Assembly: GCA_039619475.1 (NCBI GenBank) | Contig: CM077116.1 | Location: forward strand, 100,299,164 to 100,363,163 | Length of the DNA: 64,000 nucleotides | Origin: Icerya purchasi | Taxonomy: Eukaryota; Arthropoda; Insecta; Hemiptera; Monophlebidae | Direction: 5' to 3' | In this document: positions 62,839 through 64,000 of the stretch, in pieces | Layout: every line of letters begins with the position of its first letter | Numbering within the stretch: position 1 is the first letter of the stretch | Notes under the pieces: model-generated | What the model was told of the DNA's origin: nothing | Seen by the model: the letters and a program-made list of their open reading frames with translations, nothing else | The model's database searches: none | Position numbers and translations under genes: made by a program

Positions 62839-64000
62839 TGGTGCAGGCGCTAATCTCTGCATTTTCAATAATTGCGAAGATTTTATTGGTAAATTTCACC
62901 CCACAGTCACGTACCTGTCATTATATCCCTCTCTGTTTGATATACCATCATACACGTCTATATTCATCCCACTCTCACACCCCTCGACTGATATTCTATT
63001 GTCTAAATAACTCGCCAAACTATTACGCACTATGTGTACCGCGCACGATTCGCCCTAGCCCGATACACACGAAATCCCGCTGGATCCACCGTGCCGAGTG
63101 GAATTTAATATTTTAAATTATTAATATTACGAAATATTACTTTTATCAGCATTATTTTTTCGTTGCACAATTATGTCATCACTTGCGCTTTACAATGGCA
63201 AATAATTTCAACCCTTTATATAGGGAAATCTCCAGACAATAAACATTTTTATCGCATCATTATTTCTAACATTAATTATATCGCTACCCGTCATTTTAAT
63301 CAATTAATTAATTAAAGTACGTGAAAATACTAGTAAACCATCAATCTATCCCTGATGCGAATATTTTCGGTGGCATTTTTATGTATCATACACGCTCAGG
63401 TGCATTCATAATATTTTTTTTCTGCGTATGTTGTAGCCCCGACCGCTGCAAGAGCGCCCCAAGGTACACACGCACGGGTGTTGCCGGTCAATCGCGTATT
63501 ATCGCCGCTGCGAAAGCGCACTGTCCGTTTCCATACATGTACACCCCTTCCAGTAACCGTCACGATTTTTCAAAAATTTCGAGCGTAAATATTCAACATT
63601 TTTTTTTTCAAATTCCAAAATTTTTCCAACCTTTTACAATATATTTTCCCCCGAATAAGTCAAAACCTTAATTGCTGCGGAAGTATACCAACCGTGACGA
63701 CGTCCATCTCACGTTTCTGTCACCATCACTGCCAACATGAAAGCACGCCCGGCCGCTCCCGCGCACGCAATCATCACCACTACTGTGGAATGCACTGTCC
63801 GCTCGGTATATGCTGTATATCACCGAAAAGCCACTTTAAAAACTCCGAGTACATGTATTAAAAATAAACCAGAGGCAATATTAATTTTTACCAATTCTAA
63901 AAATCACCCTCTTCTCCTTTGAACTTAATCTTTGCTTCTACCACGAAAGCGCACCATCCGTTTTTGCACATGCAAGCGCCGTTGAAATCGAATTTGACGG
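62839..64000 (+). repeat. Right flank of the palindrome, diverged array units
   Basis: Not a mirror of the left flank. 63120-63300 (aatctccagacaataaacat, then a tatcgctac stretch) is a diverged forward-orientation relative of 45900-46080. Units with gaaagcgcac-tgtccgttt recur near 63510, 63740 and 63945, about 205-235 bp apart, like the arm array. No gene was seen. Confidence 0.55.

Noticed and set aside
1..64000. CRISPR arrays, tRNA or rRNA genes
   Set aside because: No regularly spaced repeat-spacer pattern was found, and no tRNA- or rRNA-like segment was noticed by eye; a covariance-model scan was not possible.

Overview
This is AT-rich eukaryotic nuclear DNA, most probably from an insect. 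The evidence is one spliced gene of insect DM4/DM12-like type, mariner, hAT and Helitron remnants, I- and Jockey-type LINE fossils, and abundant (TA)n, (TG)n and (ATT)n microsatellites. Nothing bacterial is visible (no operons, ribosome binding sites or CRISPR). Order and species cannot be fixed from the sequence alone. All similarity calls are from memory of families and motifs; no search was run.

Layout. From 1 to about 17.1 kb there is no gene I can defend: AT-rich spacer with three tails of one plus-strand LINE family (1.0 kb, 7.0 kb and, further on, 20.0 kb), a decayed I-type LINE on the minus strand (10.3-13.95 kb) and a PIF/Harbinger-like MITE candidate (15.9-16.5 kb). From 22.97 to 33.07 kb (possibly from 17.12 kb) lies the one host gene, on the plus strand. 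Five exons join in phase and end in an Asn-rich tail, a stop and AATAAA. Its introns hold a Helitron, LINE pieces and a mariner. A Jockey LINE on the minus strand (19.4-22.1 kb), broken by a younger plus-strand LINE tail, lies just upstream. From 33 to 43.3 kb there are only transposon fossils: LINE tails at 35.5-36.1 and 40.0-40.8 kb, a hAT transposase at 36.2-37.4 kb, a foldback MITE at 38.9-39.2 kb and a second mariner at 41.3-42.4 kb.

The striking feature is a giant palindrome, 43,334-62,838 (19,505 bp): two 9,694-bp arms in inverted orientation, apparently identical apart from two mismatches within 50 bp of the outer ends, around a 117-bp asymmetric centre. The centre contains a 20-bp hairpin with a 20-nt loop. 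That is what is expected if an originally symmetric fold-back duplication later lost 56 bp from one side of the axis. Each arm carries, from outside inward, a degenerate satellite-like array with two copies of a hAT-type MITE, a plus-strand (left arm) coding pair broken by a frameshift, a small second coding block, and two decayed reading frames on the opposite strand near the axis. The MITEs contain a 15-bp minisatellite. The full-length one has an 8-bp target duplication and a paralogous empty site. The decayed genes are not recognised with confidence. They look like the fossil of a gene-bearing mobile or virus-like element, duplicated after it had already decayed. An assembly fold-back is the main alternative and must be excluded first. 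Sequence related to the arm repeats continues on both outer sides of the palindrome.
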